Shown in pieces: positions 16,246-25,694 of a DNA stretch of 49,250 nucleotides. This DNA comes from an uncultured Gammaproteobacteria bacterium (GTDB lineage: Bacteria; Pseudomonadota; Gammaproteobacteria; DRLM01), in the NCBI GenBank assembly GCA_947259075.1, contig CAMYKQ010000031.1:1-49250 (forward strand). The letters are read 5' to 3'. A model generated the notes under the pieces. That model was given only the letters and a program-made list of their open reading frames with translations, was not told the origin of the DNA and searched no databases. The translations under genes were made by a program, and so were the position numbers. Numbering within the stretch: the stretch's first letter is position 1; each line of letters starts with the position of its first letter.

Positions 16246-18460
16246 CTTGACCGCCCTCCGTCCGTCTGAACACATCCGCGGTTACCGTGGCCACTAACTT
16301 GCGACCCATTTGCTGATCGGTACCGCCCAACTTCACCAGCGCTTCGTTCCGGCCCGCCTTGGCGAGCTTCACCCGCGTGCCGTACAAGGCCAACTCACCC
16401 GTTTTGGCCTCGCGCACCGGGCTCAAGATTTTCAGCGGGTTGACACCCCTGTCCTTGGCGTAGCGGCTGAACTCTTTTTCATGACCTTGCCCCAGCGGCA
16501 CGGCGATCGCATCGGGGTGAATGCCTTTATAGATGTAAACCGCCGCCTCAATCGCGCCTTGATCCGAGGTAATCTTGATGACATCACCTTCCATCACGCC
16601 CAGTTTCTGGGCCGTAAGCGGATGCATTTCGGCCCAGGAATCCCACACCACTTTACTGATCTGGTCGGGGGCTTCTTGCAACCAAGGAATATTGGCATAA
16701 CGGCCGTCCCACATCCCCAAACGCGGAGAGGGGACCAAATGGTACGGGTATTCGCTGTCTTGCGCATAATCGGGCAAGCTCACCGCTATCGCCTTGGCGG
16801 TCAAACTGCGCGGTTTGCGCTGCACGGGTATCAATCCGCGCTGCAATACCTGCTGCCAATATTTATCTTCGCTGCCAGCATCCGCTTTCATTTCGGCGGG
16901 CAAAGCGGCGACGGCTTGGCGGATATAGCCGTAGTAATCTTCGAAGTCGGCGTAGCCGGCCACGCCCCGCATTTTGAGCATGCCCAGCAGCAAATCGCCG
17001 AAGCCGCGGGTAGTCGGATTCAAAGGTTCCATCAGCGGCTGCTGAATACTGATTTGATTCCCGTAATACCCCGCGACATGCGTGCCCCAATCTTCGTAGG
17101 GCGAATGAATCGGCAGCACCACATCGGCGCGCATGGCGGTTTCATCAGGGAACTGAGCGAAAACGACCTTGAAGGGCACGGCACTCAGTTTTTCGGCCAG
17201 ATTGAGATGGCTCGGCGCCGTGTAGACCGGGTTGGTATTGTAGACAAATACCGCGTCGAGACCACCCTTATCCAAGGTATCCGCCAAAGCCAGCAAGCCC
17301 GCGGTGTTGCCACTCTTGGCTTCCATTTGCGCGAAGGGAAGATCGCCGCTGGAAACAATGGTGCGGCCGATATTACCCAAAATGATATTGAGCAGCATCA
17401 CTGCGGCCGCGGTGTCGTAACCATGCGCCTGGCCTTCGGCGGAACCACCCGCCAATACCAAGCTGGGTGATTGCGAATTCAACCAAGCGGCAACCTTAAC
17501 GATACGGTCACCCGCCACGCCGGTAATCCGTTGCACGGTATCGTGATCATATTTGGCGATGACGTCACGCACGTCGGCTGGCAAATCGGCGGCATCGCGC
17601 TTATGTTTGACCAGCAAGGCATTCGCCAGACCCAAGGCCAAGACGCCTTCGGTACCCGGCCGCACCGCCAGCCACAAGTCGGCATTGGCGCCAGTGAGCG
17701 TCATTTTGGACTCAACTTGCACCAGCACGCCGCGCGGCGCTTCGCGGAACTTGGCGTATTGGGTGGTGAAGTGTACCGGCGACTGCGACGCGCCGAGCAA
17801 ATCGGCGCCAAAGGACACGATGAGGCGGGCTTCATCGATGCGATAAGCCGGCTGCGCTTCACCGAGCATCTCTCGATTCACCGCCTGGCTCACCGCGTTA
17901 TTGACAATTTCGTGAGCAAAGTGATTGGTGGAGCCCATGGCATCCAGATGGGATTGCAGCAGCACGGCTTGATGACCGCTGACCGTGCCCGTCACCCAGG
18001 CGAAACGCTCGCCTTTAAGGGTGGATTCCGCACCCACATTCTGTTTGATGAGGTCCATGGCCTCATCCCAAGAGGCTTCCACCAAGGCGCCACCCTTGCG
18101 AATGAGCGGCTTGGTGATGCGATCGGGATTGTAATGCCCCTGCACACCGGCCTGCCCCATTTGACACACCTTGCCGTGATTGAGCGGGGCGTCTGGATTG
18201 CCTTCCACCTTTAAGAACCGGCCTTCACGCACCCGGCCATGAATACCGCAGCCTGCGGGACATTGCTGGCAGGTGGAGGCATAATAGACGCCGACGCCGG
18301 GAATGACGTATTCCTCGGGCAGAACATAAGAGGTGACCTTCTCTTTACCTTCTTCGAGGGTCACGGTAGTGGGCATGTCGCAGCCCGCCAAGGCGACGCC
18401 CGCGCCACTCCAGCCCATGACCTTAAGAAAATCTCTGCGGTTAATCTCGTTACCACTCAT
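16235..18460 (-). CDS. actB: Alternative complex III molybdopterin-oxidoreductase-like subunit (ActB N-terminal half)
   Basis: A 741-residue protein of the complex iron-sulfur molybdoenzyme superfamily. A Tat signal (NEINRRDFLKVMGWSGAG, then GVALAGC) begins it, consistent with the tatABC genes nearby. A four-Cys cluster motif CQQCPAGCGIHG...GKVC is retained near residue 65. The region that would supply the metal ligand reads HEIVNNAVSQAV, with no Cys, Sec or Asp at the expected place, so I infer that molybdenum is not bound, as in known ActB. The ATG at 18460 is preceded by GGATGG; a TTG two codons earlier is the alternative. Normally this region is fused to the Fe-S domain; here they are separate overlapping genes. 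Confidence 0.87.
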   Translation of the reverse strand: MSGNEINRRDFLKVMGWSGAGVALAGCDMPTTVTLEEGKEKVTSYVLPEEYVIPGVGVYYASTCQQCPAGCGIHGRVREGRFLKVEGNPDAPLNHGKVCQMGQAGVQGHYNPDRITKPLIRKGGALVEASWDEAMDLIKQNVGAESTLKGERFAWVTGTVSGHQAVLLQSHLDAMGSTNHFAHEIVNNAVSQAVNREMLGEAQPAYRIDEARLIVSFGADLLGASQSPVHFTTQYAKFREAPRGVLVQVESKMTLTGANADLWLAVRPGTEGVLALGLANALLVKHKRDAADLPADVRDVIAKYDHDTVQRITGVAGDRIVKVAAWLNSQSPSLVLAGGSAEGQAHGYDTAAAVMLLNIILGNIGRTIVSSGDLPFAQMEAKSGNTAGLLALADTLDKGGLDAVFVYNTNPVYTAPSHLNLAEKLSAVPFKVVFAQFPDETAMRADVVLPIHSPYEDWGTHVAGYYGNQISIQQPLMEPLNPTTRGFGDLLLGMLKMRGVAGYADFEDYYGYIRQAVAALPAEMKADAGSEDKYWQQVLQRGLIPVQRKPRSLTAKAIAVSLPDYAQDSEYPYHLVPSPRLGMWDGRYANIPWLQEAPDQISKVVWDSWAEMHPLTAQKLGVMEGDVIKITSDQGAIEAAVYIYKGIHPDAIAVPLGQGHEKEFSRYAKDRGVNPLKILSPVREAKTGELALYGTRVKLAKAGRNEALVKLGGTDQQMGRKLVATVTADVFRRTEGGQDVA

Positions 18461-18546
18461 AAGCAAGCCATCCGTTTCAGTGTTTCATCAGGCGCATTCA
18501 CAGCCACGCCACCCTAGCGGAGCACCGACTCCTCGCACCCTATGTT

Positions 18547-19191
18547 TTATTTATGGCACTTCCAGCAGTCCGAGGGACCTTTATTTGCTTCATGACAGCG
18601 CACACAAAAACCCATGGTCAGTGGCTTGACCTTGTGTGCCACGGTCATGTTTTTAACCTCACCATGACAAAAAGCACACACCTCCGACACCCGCTCCACC
18701 GGCAACTCTTCGTTGTCGAATACAAAGCGCTTCAGATGTTTTTCATGGGTAAAATGCACGTAATCAGGCACGTCATGGACTTTATTCCACGGCGGCGGCT
18801 CACGCTTTTCCCAATATTCGGTCAGCTTTTGGATACGGGGCTTGTCGGTAGCGATCACGCTGTGACAACCCATGCATTTGCTAGTAGGAGGAATGCCCGC
18901 CACCTTGCTGCGGCGCGCATAGGTATGGCAGTACATACAATTGATTTCATTTATTTTGGCATGGATGTCGTGCGGGAACTCGATGGGCTGCGGCACATCT
19001 TCCCCCTTGTGATCGCCTTTCGGTGGCACTGCGTTTGGCACTTCAGCATAGACTTGCGCCGATGACATCATTAACAGCAGAAATACGGCTAGCGGCAGAA
19101 AAAGCGCCCACGACCAGACTATTCCGCGTCCCGCATTCATTCCTTGCGTCCTGTTGATCAGACTCATGAAACCACGATCACTGACTGACAT
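18547..19191 (-). CDS. actA: Alternative complex III pentahaem cytochrome c ActA
   Basis: A 214-residue membrane-anchored multihaem cytochrome, first gene of the operon. Five CxxCH sites are visible: CMYCH, CMGCH, CAFCH, CVRCH and CWKCH (the last two residues from the C-terminus). A hydrophobic segment (IVWSWALFLPLAVFLLLMMS) near residue 25 serves as signal anchor. ATG 19191 has a G-rich stretch just upstream; an in-frame ATG at 19140 with AGGA eight bases before it gives a tidier signal peptide and is an equally good start. The protein accepts electrons from the Fe-S subunit in the periplasm. Confidence 0.87.
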   Translation of the reverse strand: MSVSDRGFMSLINRTQGMNAGRGIVWSWALFLPLAVFLLLMMSSAQVYAEVPNAVPPKGDHKGEDVPQPIEFPHDIHAKINEINCMYCHTYARRSKVAGIPPTSKCMGCHSVIATDKPRIQKLTEYWEKREPPPWNKVHDVPDYVHFTHEKHLKRFVFDNEELPVERVSEVCAFCHGEVKNMTVAHKVKPLTMGFCVRCHEANKGPSDCWKCHK

Positions 19192-19685
19192 CTTCCCCCC
19201 AAATCGGCTTTAAGCCTCGTTCCATGTTCCGCGACGGTCTATCGACTACGCGCGCACCAACAACGGGCAGCGAGTCCTAGACTCGCATGCGCGATGATAA
19301 AAATTCATTCACTTGGGATCCGTCTCTTTAGCCGCTCCTTGACACCCGTTACAGGGAATCGATTCACACTCAAGCAGCGAGAAAAACACGGCGGGACAAA
19401 CAACACATCCGAACATCCCCCTTACCCTATATCCAATTTCTGGCTCTCCCGCACCAGATAGATCCCCTGAAAGGCTCTGTATATTTCTTGCGGAAACCCC
19501 ATAAATATTCCGCTTATAGCCACTGCATTTTTAATCCGTTGGGTCCCGAATCCTAGACCAATTACATTAAGCATGTCAACGCTCGAAAAAAGACAAATTT
19601 AATCAACTAATTTCTGCCGGCTTCCGCGCCATGCACCTTCTCACTTTCAAACGGCGCTGGATCACACCCCGCGCTCATCCTCAAC
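19192..19685. other. Intergenic region upstream of the act operon
   Basis: About 490 bases separate actA from the NIF3-family gene on the same strand. I find no convincing gene in it. It contains one good sigma-70-like promoter for actA (19550-19579), which would leave a leader of roughly 350 bases. AT content is higher near 19480-19610. No riboswitch or small RNA could be recognised by eye. Confidence 0.5.
19550..19579 (-). promoter_or_regulatory. Candidate sigma-70 promoter for the act operon
   Basis: On the minus strand a perfect TTGACA (19579-19574) is followed after 18 bases by TAGGAT (19555-19550). This is the best -35/-10 pair seen in the gap upstream of actA. The implied transcript would have a long untranslated leader, so a second promoter nearer actA may exist. 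Confidence 0.45.
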
Positions 19686-20438
19686 TCATGCAGGATTATC
19701 CAAATCGAAAAAGGCGTAGTCCAAAGCAAAATGCCGCGCCAAATGCTCGCCCAATGCCGCCACGCCATACCTCTCCGTAGCGTGATGACCCGCGGCGAAA
19801 AAATGAATACCCAATTCGCGCGCGATATGCACCGTATGCTCGGAGATCTCGCCGCTGATATAGGCATCCAAGCCCATGGCCGCGGCGGCCTCGATGTATT
19901 TCTGCGCCGCGCCCGTACACCAGCCCACGCGTCTAATTGGCTGCTCACTCCCGCTCACGCACACCGGCGCGCGGCCCAATACCGCTTCGATATGCCGCGC
20001 GAAGGCCTGCACCGGCAGCGGCGCGGGCAACACGCCATACTGCGCCAACACCGGCTCGGGACCGAAACGCCCCATCACCGTAATACCGAGTTTTTTAGCG
20101 AGCTGCGCATTATTGCCGTAGACCTCGTGCGCGTCGAGCGGCAAATGATAGGCAAACAAATTAATGCCATTCGCCAGCAGCGGCGCCAGCCGCGCCTTTT
20201 TCATGCCGACGACGCGCGGGTCTTCGCCCTGCCAAAAATAACCGTGATGCACCAATAGCGCATCCGCGCCCGCGGCGACCGCCGCTTCCACCAAGGCACG
20301 GCTGGCGGTGACGCCGCTCACCAATTTGGTAATGGCGTCCACGCCCTCCACCTGCAAACCGTTGGGCGCGTAATCACGAAACCGCGCCACCTCCAGCAAG
20401 GAATCGAGATAAGCCGCCAAATCTTCGCGCCGCACCAT
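19686..20438 (-). CDS. NIF3/DUF34-family metal-binding protein
   Basis: A 250-residue protein of the NIF3 (YbgI-like, DUF34) family, matching the normal length of about 247. Metal-binding motifs are LLVHHGYFW near residue 60, AYHLPLDAHEVYGNN near 95, and FFAAGHHATERYG near 215. Databases often label the family GTP cyclohydrolase I type 2, but its cellular role is unsettled. I chose the ATG at 20438, preceded by AGAGGA with eight-base spacing, rather than the upstream ATG at 20471. It is divergent from the DegS-like gene. Confidence 0.88.
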   Translation of the reverse strand: MVRREDLAAYLDSLLEVARFRDYAPNGLQVEGVDAITKLVSGVTASRALVEAAVAAGADALLVHHGYFWQGEDPRVVGMKKARLAPLLANGINLFAYHLPLDAHEVYGNNAQLAKKLGITVMGRFGPEPVLAQYGVLPAPLPVQAFARHIEAVLGRAPVCVSGSEQPIRRVGWCTGAAQKYIEAAAAMGLDAYISGEISEHTVHIARELGIHFFAAGHHATERYGVAALGEHLARHFALDYAFFDLDNPA

Positions 20439-20553
20439 ACCGCCATTCCTCTTGATGAGATTGCCCGCCATTACTGTTCGCCGGGACGTAAATGCCGTAT
20501 CTTTCGCTTCTACGCTTCTAGATTAATAAACGAAAACTTAGGGTAGCGCGTCC

Positions 20554-21726
20554 ATGAACACCCGCAAACTTTTTATTTTCGTACTCGAAGCCACCCTCTC
20601 CGGTTTGGCGGTGGCCTTCGTCATGATTTTGCTGTTCCGCCCCGCGGCGCTGGAACGGCATCCCTCGGTCAGCATCATCGAGGCACCCGCGATTGAATCC
20701 AGCGACGATGATGGCGGCGCGGCCGGTCGCGCACCCGCGTCCTACGCCAAGGCGGTGCGCGCGGCCACCCCCGCGGTAGTCAACATTTACACCAGCAAAA
20801 CCGTCACGCAACGGCCGCACCCCTTGTTCGACGACCCCGCCTTCCGCCGCTTCTTCGGCGAAGGCGCCGTGCCGCGCCAGCGCAATGAGTCGAGTTTAGG
20901 CTCCGGCGTCATCATCAGCCCGCAAGGCTACGTGCTCACCAACAACCACGTCATCGAGGGCGCCGACGAAATTCAAGTGGCGCTCAACGACGGCCGCAGC
21001 GCCACCGCCACCCTAGTGGGGGCGGACCCCGAATCCGATCTGGCGCTCTTGAAAATCGATATCGGCGAACTGCCGGTCATCGTCTTCGGCCATTCCGAAT
21101 CGCTGAGTGTCGGCGACGTGGTGCTCGCCATCGGCAATCCCTTCGGCGTCGGCCAAACCGTCACCCAAGGCATCATCAGCGCCACCGGCCGCCACCAGCT
21201 CGGCATCAGCACCTTCGAAAACTTCATTCAAACCGACGCCGCCATCAACCCCGGCAATTCCGGCGGCGCGCTGGTCAACACCTACGGGCAACTGGTCGGC
21301 ATCAACACCGCCATCTTTTCGCGCAGCGGCGGCTCGCAGGGCATCGGCTTCGCCATCCCCGCGCAACTGGCCAAAACGGTAATGGAACAAATCCTCGAAC
21401 AAGGCCGCGTCATTCGCGGCTGGCTGGGGATCGAGGCGCAAGACATCAGCCCGGCGCTGGCCGAATCCTTCGGCCTCGACAGCACCCGCGGCGCGCTGGT
21501 GGCGGGCGTCTACCCGCGCAGCGCGGCGGACAAAAGCGGCTTGCTGCCGGGCGATATCGTGACGCAGATTAACGGCAACGACGTCAATGACGCCAAGGCG
21601 GCGATGGACGTCATCGCCGCCTTCGCCCCCGGCGAACGGGTGGAGATCCAACTCAAGCGCAACGGCCAGCTGCAAACGGTCGACGTCATCATTGGCGAAC
21701 GCCCCACGCCCCGCTCCCCACGCTAA
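20554..21726 (+). CDS. Membrane-anchored DegS/AlgW-type periplasmic serine protease
   Basis: A 390-residue HtrA-family protease. The N-terminal helix (KLFIFVLEATLSGLAVAF...) anchors it in the inner membrane; residues about 65-285 form the trypsin-like domain and about 290-380 a single PDZ domain. The triad is His132 (TNNHVIEGAD), Asp162 (ESDLALLKI) and Ser236 (NPGNSGGAL). One PDZ plus an anchor points to DegS/AlgW, which starts regulated proteolysis of an anti-sigma factor when the PDZ binds misfolded outer-membrane porins, rather than to DegP/DegQ. No anti-sigma gene is in the window. It converges with tatC. Confidence 0.87.
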   Translation: MNTRKLFIFVLEATLSGLAVAFVMILLFRPAALERHPSVSIIEAPAIESSDDDGGAAGRAPASYAKAVRAATPAVVNIYTSKTVTQRPHPLFDDPAFRRFFGEGAVPRQRNESSLGSGVIISPQGYVLTNNHVIEGADEIQVALNDGRSATATLVGADPESDLALLKIDIGELPVIVFGHSESLSVGDVVLAIGNPFGVGQTVTQGIISATGRHQLGISTFENFIQTDAAINPGNSGGALVNTYGQLVGINTAIFSRSGGSQGIGFAIPAQLAKTVMEQILEQGRVIRGWLGIEAQDISPALAESFGLDSTRGALVAGVYPRSAADKSGLLPGDIVTQINGNDVNDAKAAMDVIAAFAPGERVEIQLKRNGQLQTVDVIIGERPTPRSPR

Positions 21727-21736
21727 ACCCGGTCTG

Positions 21737-22546
21737 CTACAGCCCGTCCTTGTCCGCGGAGGCGGCGGGCTTGCCTTGCGCCTCCGCTGCGTCCGTTACT
21801 GGCGCGGGAATCATCAGCCTCGCCATGAACAGACCCAGCTCGAACAGCATCCATATCGGTATCGCCAGCAGGGTTTGAGAGATGACATCGGGCGGCGTGA
21901 GCACCGCGCCGATCACGAAGGCCCCCACGATCACGTAAGAACGCTTCTTCGCCAACCCCTCGGGGGTGGCGATACCGGCCCACACCAAAATAATCGTCGC
22001 CACCGGCACCTCGAACGCGAGGCCAAAGGCGAAAAAAATCGCCAAGGTAAAATCCAGATAGCTGCTGATGTCGGTCATCACCGCCACCCCCGCGGGCGCG
22101 GCGCCGATCAAGAAGGTGAAGGCCAGCGGAAACACCACGTAATAGGCGAAGGCGATGCCTGAATAAAACAACACCACGCTGGAAAATAATAAGGGCAAGG
22201 CGATACGCCGCTCGGTGCGGTACAAGCCCGGCGCGACGAAGCGCCAAAACTGGTGCAGCACATAGGGCATCGATAAGGCGATAGCGAGCACGAACACAAA
22301 TTTAAACGGCGTGATGAAGGGCGAGGCCACCGCGGTGGCGATCATCGTCGCGCCCTCGGGCAGACGTGCCAGCAAGGGATGGGCGAGCATGGCATAAAGC
22401 TCGGCGGTGAAGGGAAACAGCACCAAAAAAATTAACAGCACGCACAGCAAAATCCGCAGCAGACGATCACGCAACTCAATGAGGTGCGTCATGAACGGCT
22501 GCTCTTGCTGGGGCTGATGCTGATGCTTAGGTTTGCGAGGTCCCAT
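21737..22546 (-). CDS. tatC: Twin-arginine translocase subunit TatC
   Basis: A 269-residue, six-helix membrane protein. The family start MTHLIELRDRLLRIL follows a short His/Gln-rich N-terminal tail, and the cytoplasmic/periplasmic signatures FWRFVAPGLYRTER and FAFGLAFEVPVA are present. TatC recognises the twin-arginine signal. The ATG at 22546 was chosen over a longer reading that would lie inside tatB; it overlaps the tatB end by 20 bases. The window encodes at least one probable client, the Tat-signal ActB subunit. Confidence 0.93.
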   Translation of the reverse strand: MGPRKPKHQHQPQQEQPFMTHLIELRDRLLRILLCVLLIFLVLFPFTAELYAMLAHPLLARLPEGATMIATAVASPFITPFKFVFVLAIALSMPYVLHQFWRFVAPGLYRTERRIALPLLFSSVVLFYSGIAFAYYVVFPLAFTFLIGAAPAGVAVMTDISSYLDFTLAIFFAFGLAFEVPVATIILVWAGIATPEGLAKKRSYVIVGAFVIGAVLTPPDVISQTLLAIPIWMLFELGLFMARLMIPAPVTDAAEAQGKPAASADKDGL

Positions 22547-22892
22547 GGCCTTGCTTGTCGTCTGGCGCCGCGGGCTCGACGCCGGGCACCGCATCCGGCT
22601 CACCTATTTCGGTGGCGGTTTTACCGGGGCGCGGCGCGGCGGCTGGCTGGCGGCGCGGGTCAGTGTGTTGCGGCGTGGCGGCGATCTCCGCCTCCCGCGC
22701 CATGAGCTGCTTGATCTCTTCGGCCTTGTGAATTTCTTTATCGAATTCGGTCTTCACCGAGTTGGCGAATTGGCGGATATTACCCAGCCACGAGCCGACC
22801 TGCTTGACCAGGCCGGGGAATTCCCTCGGCCCGACCACCAGCAGCGCCACCACCACGATCAGTATGATTTCCGTAAAACCGATGTCGAACAT
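22527..22892 (-). CDS. tatB: Sec-independent translocase subunit TatB
   Basis: A 121-residue protein with the TatB N-terminal helix (FDIGFTEIILIVVVALLVVGP), the hinge REFPGLV and an amphipathic helix (GSWLGNIRQFANSVKTEFDK). A Pro/Ala-rich tail follows. The Glu within the membrane helix (GFTEII) is the mark of TatB rather than TatA. It lies between tatA and tatC with a 9-base gap and a 20-base overlap, so one transcript is expected. Confidence 0.93.
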   Translation of the reverse strand: MFDIGFTEIILIVVVALLVVGPREFPGLVKQVGSWLGNIRQFANSVKTEFDKEIHKAEEIKQLMAREAEIAATPQHTDPRRQPAAAPRPGKTATEIGEPDAVPGVEPAAPDDKQGHGTSQT

Positions 22893-22901
22893 CGCCGGGC
22901 A

Positions 22902-23150
22902 TTACACCTTGTCTTTGTTGCCGTCCTTGGACGAGACTTCAGCGTCGATGGTATTGCGGGCCGCCTGGCCCTCGACGCGCTCTTGGCTCTTGGCTTGCGC
23001 CTCGTCATCTTTGCCAGCCTCGCCCATGGAATCGCGGAAACCCTTCACCGCGCCGCCCAGATCCGTGCCGATGGTGCGCAGCTTCTTCGCCCCGAACAGC
23101 AACAAGATGATCAACAAAATAATCAACAACTGCCAAATACTGATACCCAT
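22902..23150 (-). CDS. tatA: Sec-independent translocase subunit TatA
   Basis: An 82-residue protein. It shows the short helix [20 protein letters not shown], the FGAKKLR hinge, then an amphipathic helix [15 protein letters not shown] and a charged tail. TatA forms the oligomeric translocation path for folded proteins. It is the first tat gene, 225 bases after hisE on the same strand; his-tat adjacency is common in gammaproteobacteria. Confidence 0.93.
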   Translation of the reverse strand: MGISIWQLLIILLIILLLFGAKKLRTIGTDLGGAVKGFRDSMGEAGKDDEAQAKSQERVEGQAARNTIDAEVSSKDGNKDKV

Positions 23151-23278
23151 TTCATCTCTCCGTTCATCACACGCCCAGGGGGCGGATGCGCCCCATCCTA
23201 CGCCATACCGTGAAAATCCACACCTCCCCCGCCGCGCGCAACAGGCGCGGGGGAGACGCGCGTTTACGCGTCCACTAC

Positions 23279-23301
23279 TAAAAAAACCTTCGCCGCCAAG
23301 G
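23279..23301 (-). terminator. Possible weak terminator after hisE
   Basis: In the 225-base hisE-tatA gap, CCTT (23287-23290) and AAGG (23298-23301) flank a 7-base GC-rich loop, and on the minus strand the stem runs straight into a run of seven T residues. The stem is only 4 base pairs. A second stem in the same gap, CTCCCCCGC with GCGGGGGAG around 23224-23255, has no T run. His-tat readthrough is possible. Confidence 0.3.
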
Positions 23302-23375
23302 CGCTAAATCCACCGGGCGCAACCGCAACTTTGGTGACGGCGCAGCACGGCCTTGTGACTCACCCCGGTCTTTAT

Positions 23376-23702
23376 CTATTCGGGCTCGCCCTCGCGCCGC
23401 GCCTTCTCCGTCACGCCGGACAAACCGAAGCGGCGCTCCAGCTCGGCCAGCACCTCGTCGGGGTGCAAGCCCTGCTGCGCCAGCAGCACCAAGCTGTGAA
23501 ACCACAGGTCGGCAATTTCATAAATAATCTTGTCCGGCGCGCCGTCCTTGGCGGCCATCACCGTCTCGGTGGCCTCCTCGCCGATCTTTTTCAAGATCGC
23601 GTCCAGCCCTTTGGCGTACAGTCCGGCGACGTAAGAGCTGGCCGGGTCCGCGCCCTTGCGCGCCTCCAGCACCGCGGCCAAACGCGTCAGCACCTCACTC
23701 AT
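23376..23702 (-). CDS. hisE: Phosphoribosyl-ATP pyrophosphatase
   Basis: A 108-residue all-alpha MazG-like enzyme catalysing the second step of histidine synthesis. Visible marks are [27 protein letters not shown] and [13 protein letters not shown], containing the metal-binding Glu and Asp residues. It is encoded separately from hisI, as in many gammaproteobacteria outside the enterics. The ATG at 23702 follows AAGGCGGGGG and overlaps the hisI end by eight bases; an ATG five codons earlier is the alternative. Confidence 0.92.
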   Translation of the reverse strand: MSEVLTRLAAVLEARKGADPASSYVAGLYAKGLDAILKKIGEEATETVMAAKDGAPDKIIYEIADLWFHSLVLLAQQGLHPDEVLAELERRFGLSGVTEKARREGEPE

Positions 23703-24096
23703 GGCCCCCGCCTTCATATATCCGTGACGCGTCTTTCAGCACCGGATCCACCGCCAGCCATTGCCCTTGCTCCAAACGGCGGTAGAAACAGCTGTGACGG
23801 CCGGTATGGCAGGCGATGCCCCCCGCCTGCTCAACCGTGAGCAAGACCACGTCGGCATCGCAATCGAGACGGATGTCCTTCACGGTCTGCACATGACCGG
23901 ACTCCTCGCCCTTGCGCCACAATTTTTTACGCGAGCGCGACCAATACACCGCGCGGCCGCTGGTGGCGGTCTCGGCGAGCGCCTCGTGATTCATCCACGC
24001 CAGCATCAGCACCCGGCCGCTGCCCGCCTCCTGCGCCACGACGGGCACCAGACCGTCGGCGGTCCATTTAATTTCATTCAGCCACGGCGGATTCAC
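23695..24096 (-). CDS. hisI: Phosphoribosyl-AMP cyclohydrolase
   Basis: A 133-residue monofunctional HisI opening the purine ring of PR-AMP. The segment [11 protein letters not shown] is followed by [18 protein letters not shown], then [13 protein letters not shown] with the Mg-binding Asp residues and [11 protein letters not shown] with the zinc Cys and His residues. It overlaps hisF by four bases at its start and hisE by eight at its end, indicating translational coupling. Confidence 0.93.
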   Translation of the reverse strand: MNPPWLNEIKWTADGLVPVVAQEAGSGRVLMLAWMNHEALAETATSGRAVYWSRSRKKLWRKGEESGHVQTVKDIRLDCDADVVLLTVEQAGGIACHTGRHSCFYRRLEQGQWLAVDPVLKDASRIYEGGGHE

Positions 24097-24890
24097 GGCG
24101 CCGCGGACTCCGTTTGCGTCAGCCGCACCGCGACGCCGTGCGCCGCCAAGTGGCGCTTGGCCTCTTCCACGCTGTGCTCACCGAAGTGAAAAATACTCGC
24201 GGCCAGCACCGCGTCGGCCCCGCCTTTAATCACGCCGTCGACCAAGTGATCCAAATTGCCGACGCCGCCCGAGGCGATGACCGGCACGTTCACCGCGTCG
24301 CTCACCGCGCGGGTGAGGGCGAGATCGAAACCGTCGCGGGTACCGTCGCGATCCATGCTGGTCAGCAGAATTTCACCCGCGCCGTACTCCACCATGCGCT
24401 TGACCCACTCGATGACATCCAGGCCCGTTGGCTTGCGCCCGCCGTGGGTGAACACTTCCCAACGCGGCGGCGCGTTCGCAGCGCTGACTTGCTTGGCATC
24501 GACGGCGACCACGATGCATTGCGAACCGAAACGCGACGCCGCCTCGCGCACGAACTCGGGCCGGCTCACCGCCGCGGTGTTGATGGCCACTTTGTCGGCG
24601 CCGGCGTTGAGCATGCGGCGGATATTCGCCGTGCTGCGGATGCCGCCGCCGACGGTGAGCGGGATGAAGACCTGCCCGGCCACCTCTTCGACGATGTGCG
24701 CGAGGGTCTCGCGGTCCTCATGACTGGCGGTGATGTCGAGAAACACCAGCTCGTCGGCGCCCTGCTCGTCGTAGCGCTTGGCGATCTCCACCGGATTGCC
24801 CGCGTCGCGGATGCCGACGAATTTCACGCCTTTGACGACGCGGCCCTTGTCCACGTCCAAACAGGGAATGATGCGTTTGGCTAGGGGCAT
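24093..24890 (-). CDS. hisF: Imidazole glycerol phosphate synthase cyclase subunit
   Basis: A 265-residue TIM barrel, slightly longer than usual because of a short C-terminal tail (TQTESAAP). It forms imidazole glycerol phosphate and AICAR with His[21 protein letters not shown] holds the catalytic N-terminal Asp; [11 protein letters not shown] holds the second; [16 protein letters not shown] and [13 protein letters not shown] are the phosphate sites. I chose the ATG at 24890 over a longer reading that lies in hisA. Four bases separate it from the hisA stop. Confidence 0.95.
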   Translation of the reverse strand: MPLAKRIIPCLDVDKGRVVKGVKFVGIRDAGNPVEIAKRYDEQGADELVFLDITASHEDRETLAHIVEEVAGQVFIPLTVGGGIRSTANIRRMLNAGADKVAINTAAVSRPEFVREAASRFGSQCIVVAVDAKQVSAANAPPRWEVFTHGGRKPTGLDVIEWVKRMVEYGAGEILLTSMDRDGTRDGFDLALTRAVSDAVNVPVIASGGVGNLDHLVDGVIKGGADAVLAASIFHFGEHSVEEAKRHLAAHGVAVRLTQTESAAP

Positions 24891-24894
24891 GGAA

Positions 24895-25629
24895 TTATCC
24901 CAGCTCGTCGGCGAGCTTTTGCGCCTCGGCCAAATCGATGCCGCCCTCATAGAGCGCGCGGCCGACGATGGCGCCCATGATGCCTTCTTCCGCCACGCCG
25001 CAAAGACGGCGGATATCATCGAGGCTGCTCACCCCGCCCGAAGCGATCACCGGAATATGAATGGCCTGGGCCAAGGCGACGGTAGCTTCGACATTGACGC
25101 CGCCCATCATGCCGTCGCGATTGATGTCGGTGTAGACGATGGCCTCCACGCCTTCGCGCTCGAAACGCTGGGCGAGGTCGATGACGTCGTGATTGGAGAG
25201 TTTGGACCAGCCGTCGATCGCCACCTTGCCGTCCTTCGCGTCCAGCCCCACCATGATGTGGCCGGGAAATTCGGAGCAGGCATCGCCGACGAAGTGCGGC
25301 GCGTTGACCGCGTTGGTGCCGATGATGACGTAGCTCACGCCCATTTCCAGATACAGTTCGATGGTCTCGTCGTCGCGAATGCCGCCACCCACTTGGATGA
25401 GCACATCGGGATGCGCTTCGGCGATGCGGCGTATGGCCTCGGCGTTCACCGGCTTGCCGGCGAAGGCACCGTTCAAATCGACGATGTGCAAGCGCCGCGC
25501 CCCGGCCGCCACCCAGCGGTCCGCCACCGCAAGCGGGTCATCGGAAAACACCGTGTCGTCTTCCATACGCCCCTGGCGCAGGCGCACGCACTTGCCGTCT
25601 TTGAGATCGATGGCGGGTATCAACAACAT
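24895..25629 (-). CDS. hisA: ProFAR isomerase
   Basis: A 244-residue TIM barrel paralogous to HisF. It isomerises ProFAR to [24 protein letters not shown] starts the chain with the catalytic Asp, and [15 protein letters not shown] and [12 protein letters not shown] hold the second Asp and the phosphate loop. IQVGGGIRD and [12 protein letters not shown] are the usual strand ends. It sits between hisH and hisF in pathway order. Confidence 0.95.
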   Translation of the reverse strand: MLLIPAIDLKDGKCVRLRQGRMEDDTVFSDDPLAVADRWVAAGARRLHIVDLNGAFAGKPVNAEAIRRIAEAHPDVLIQVGGGIRDDETIELYLEMGVSYVIIGTNAVNAPHFVGDACSEFPGHIMVGLDAKDGKVAIDGWSKLSNHDVIDLAQRFEREGVEAIVYTDINRDGMMGGVNVEATVALAQAIHIPVIASGGVSSLDDIRRLCGVAEEGIMGAIVGRALYEGGIDLAEAQKLADELG

Positions 25630-25694
25630 ACGCTTTTCCTCAAGCTAGGCTCTCATCAATTATGTGGCCGTTTCACTCACGGGCCGCGGCGCAG

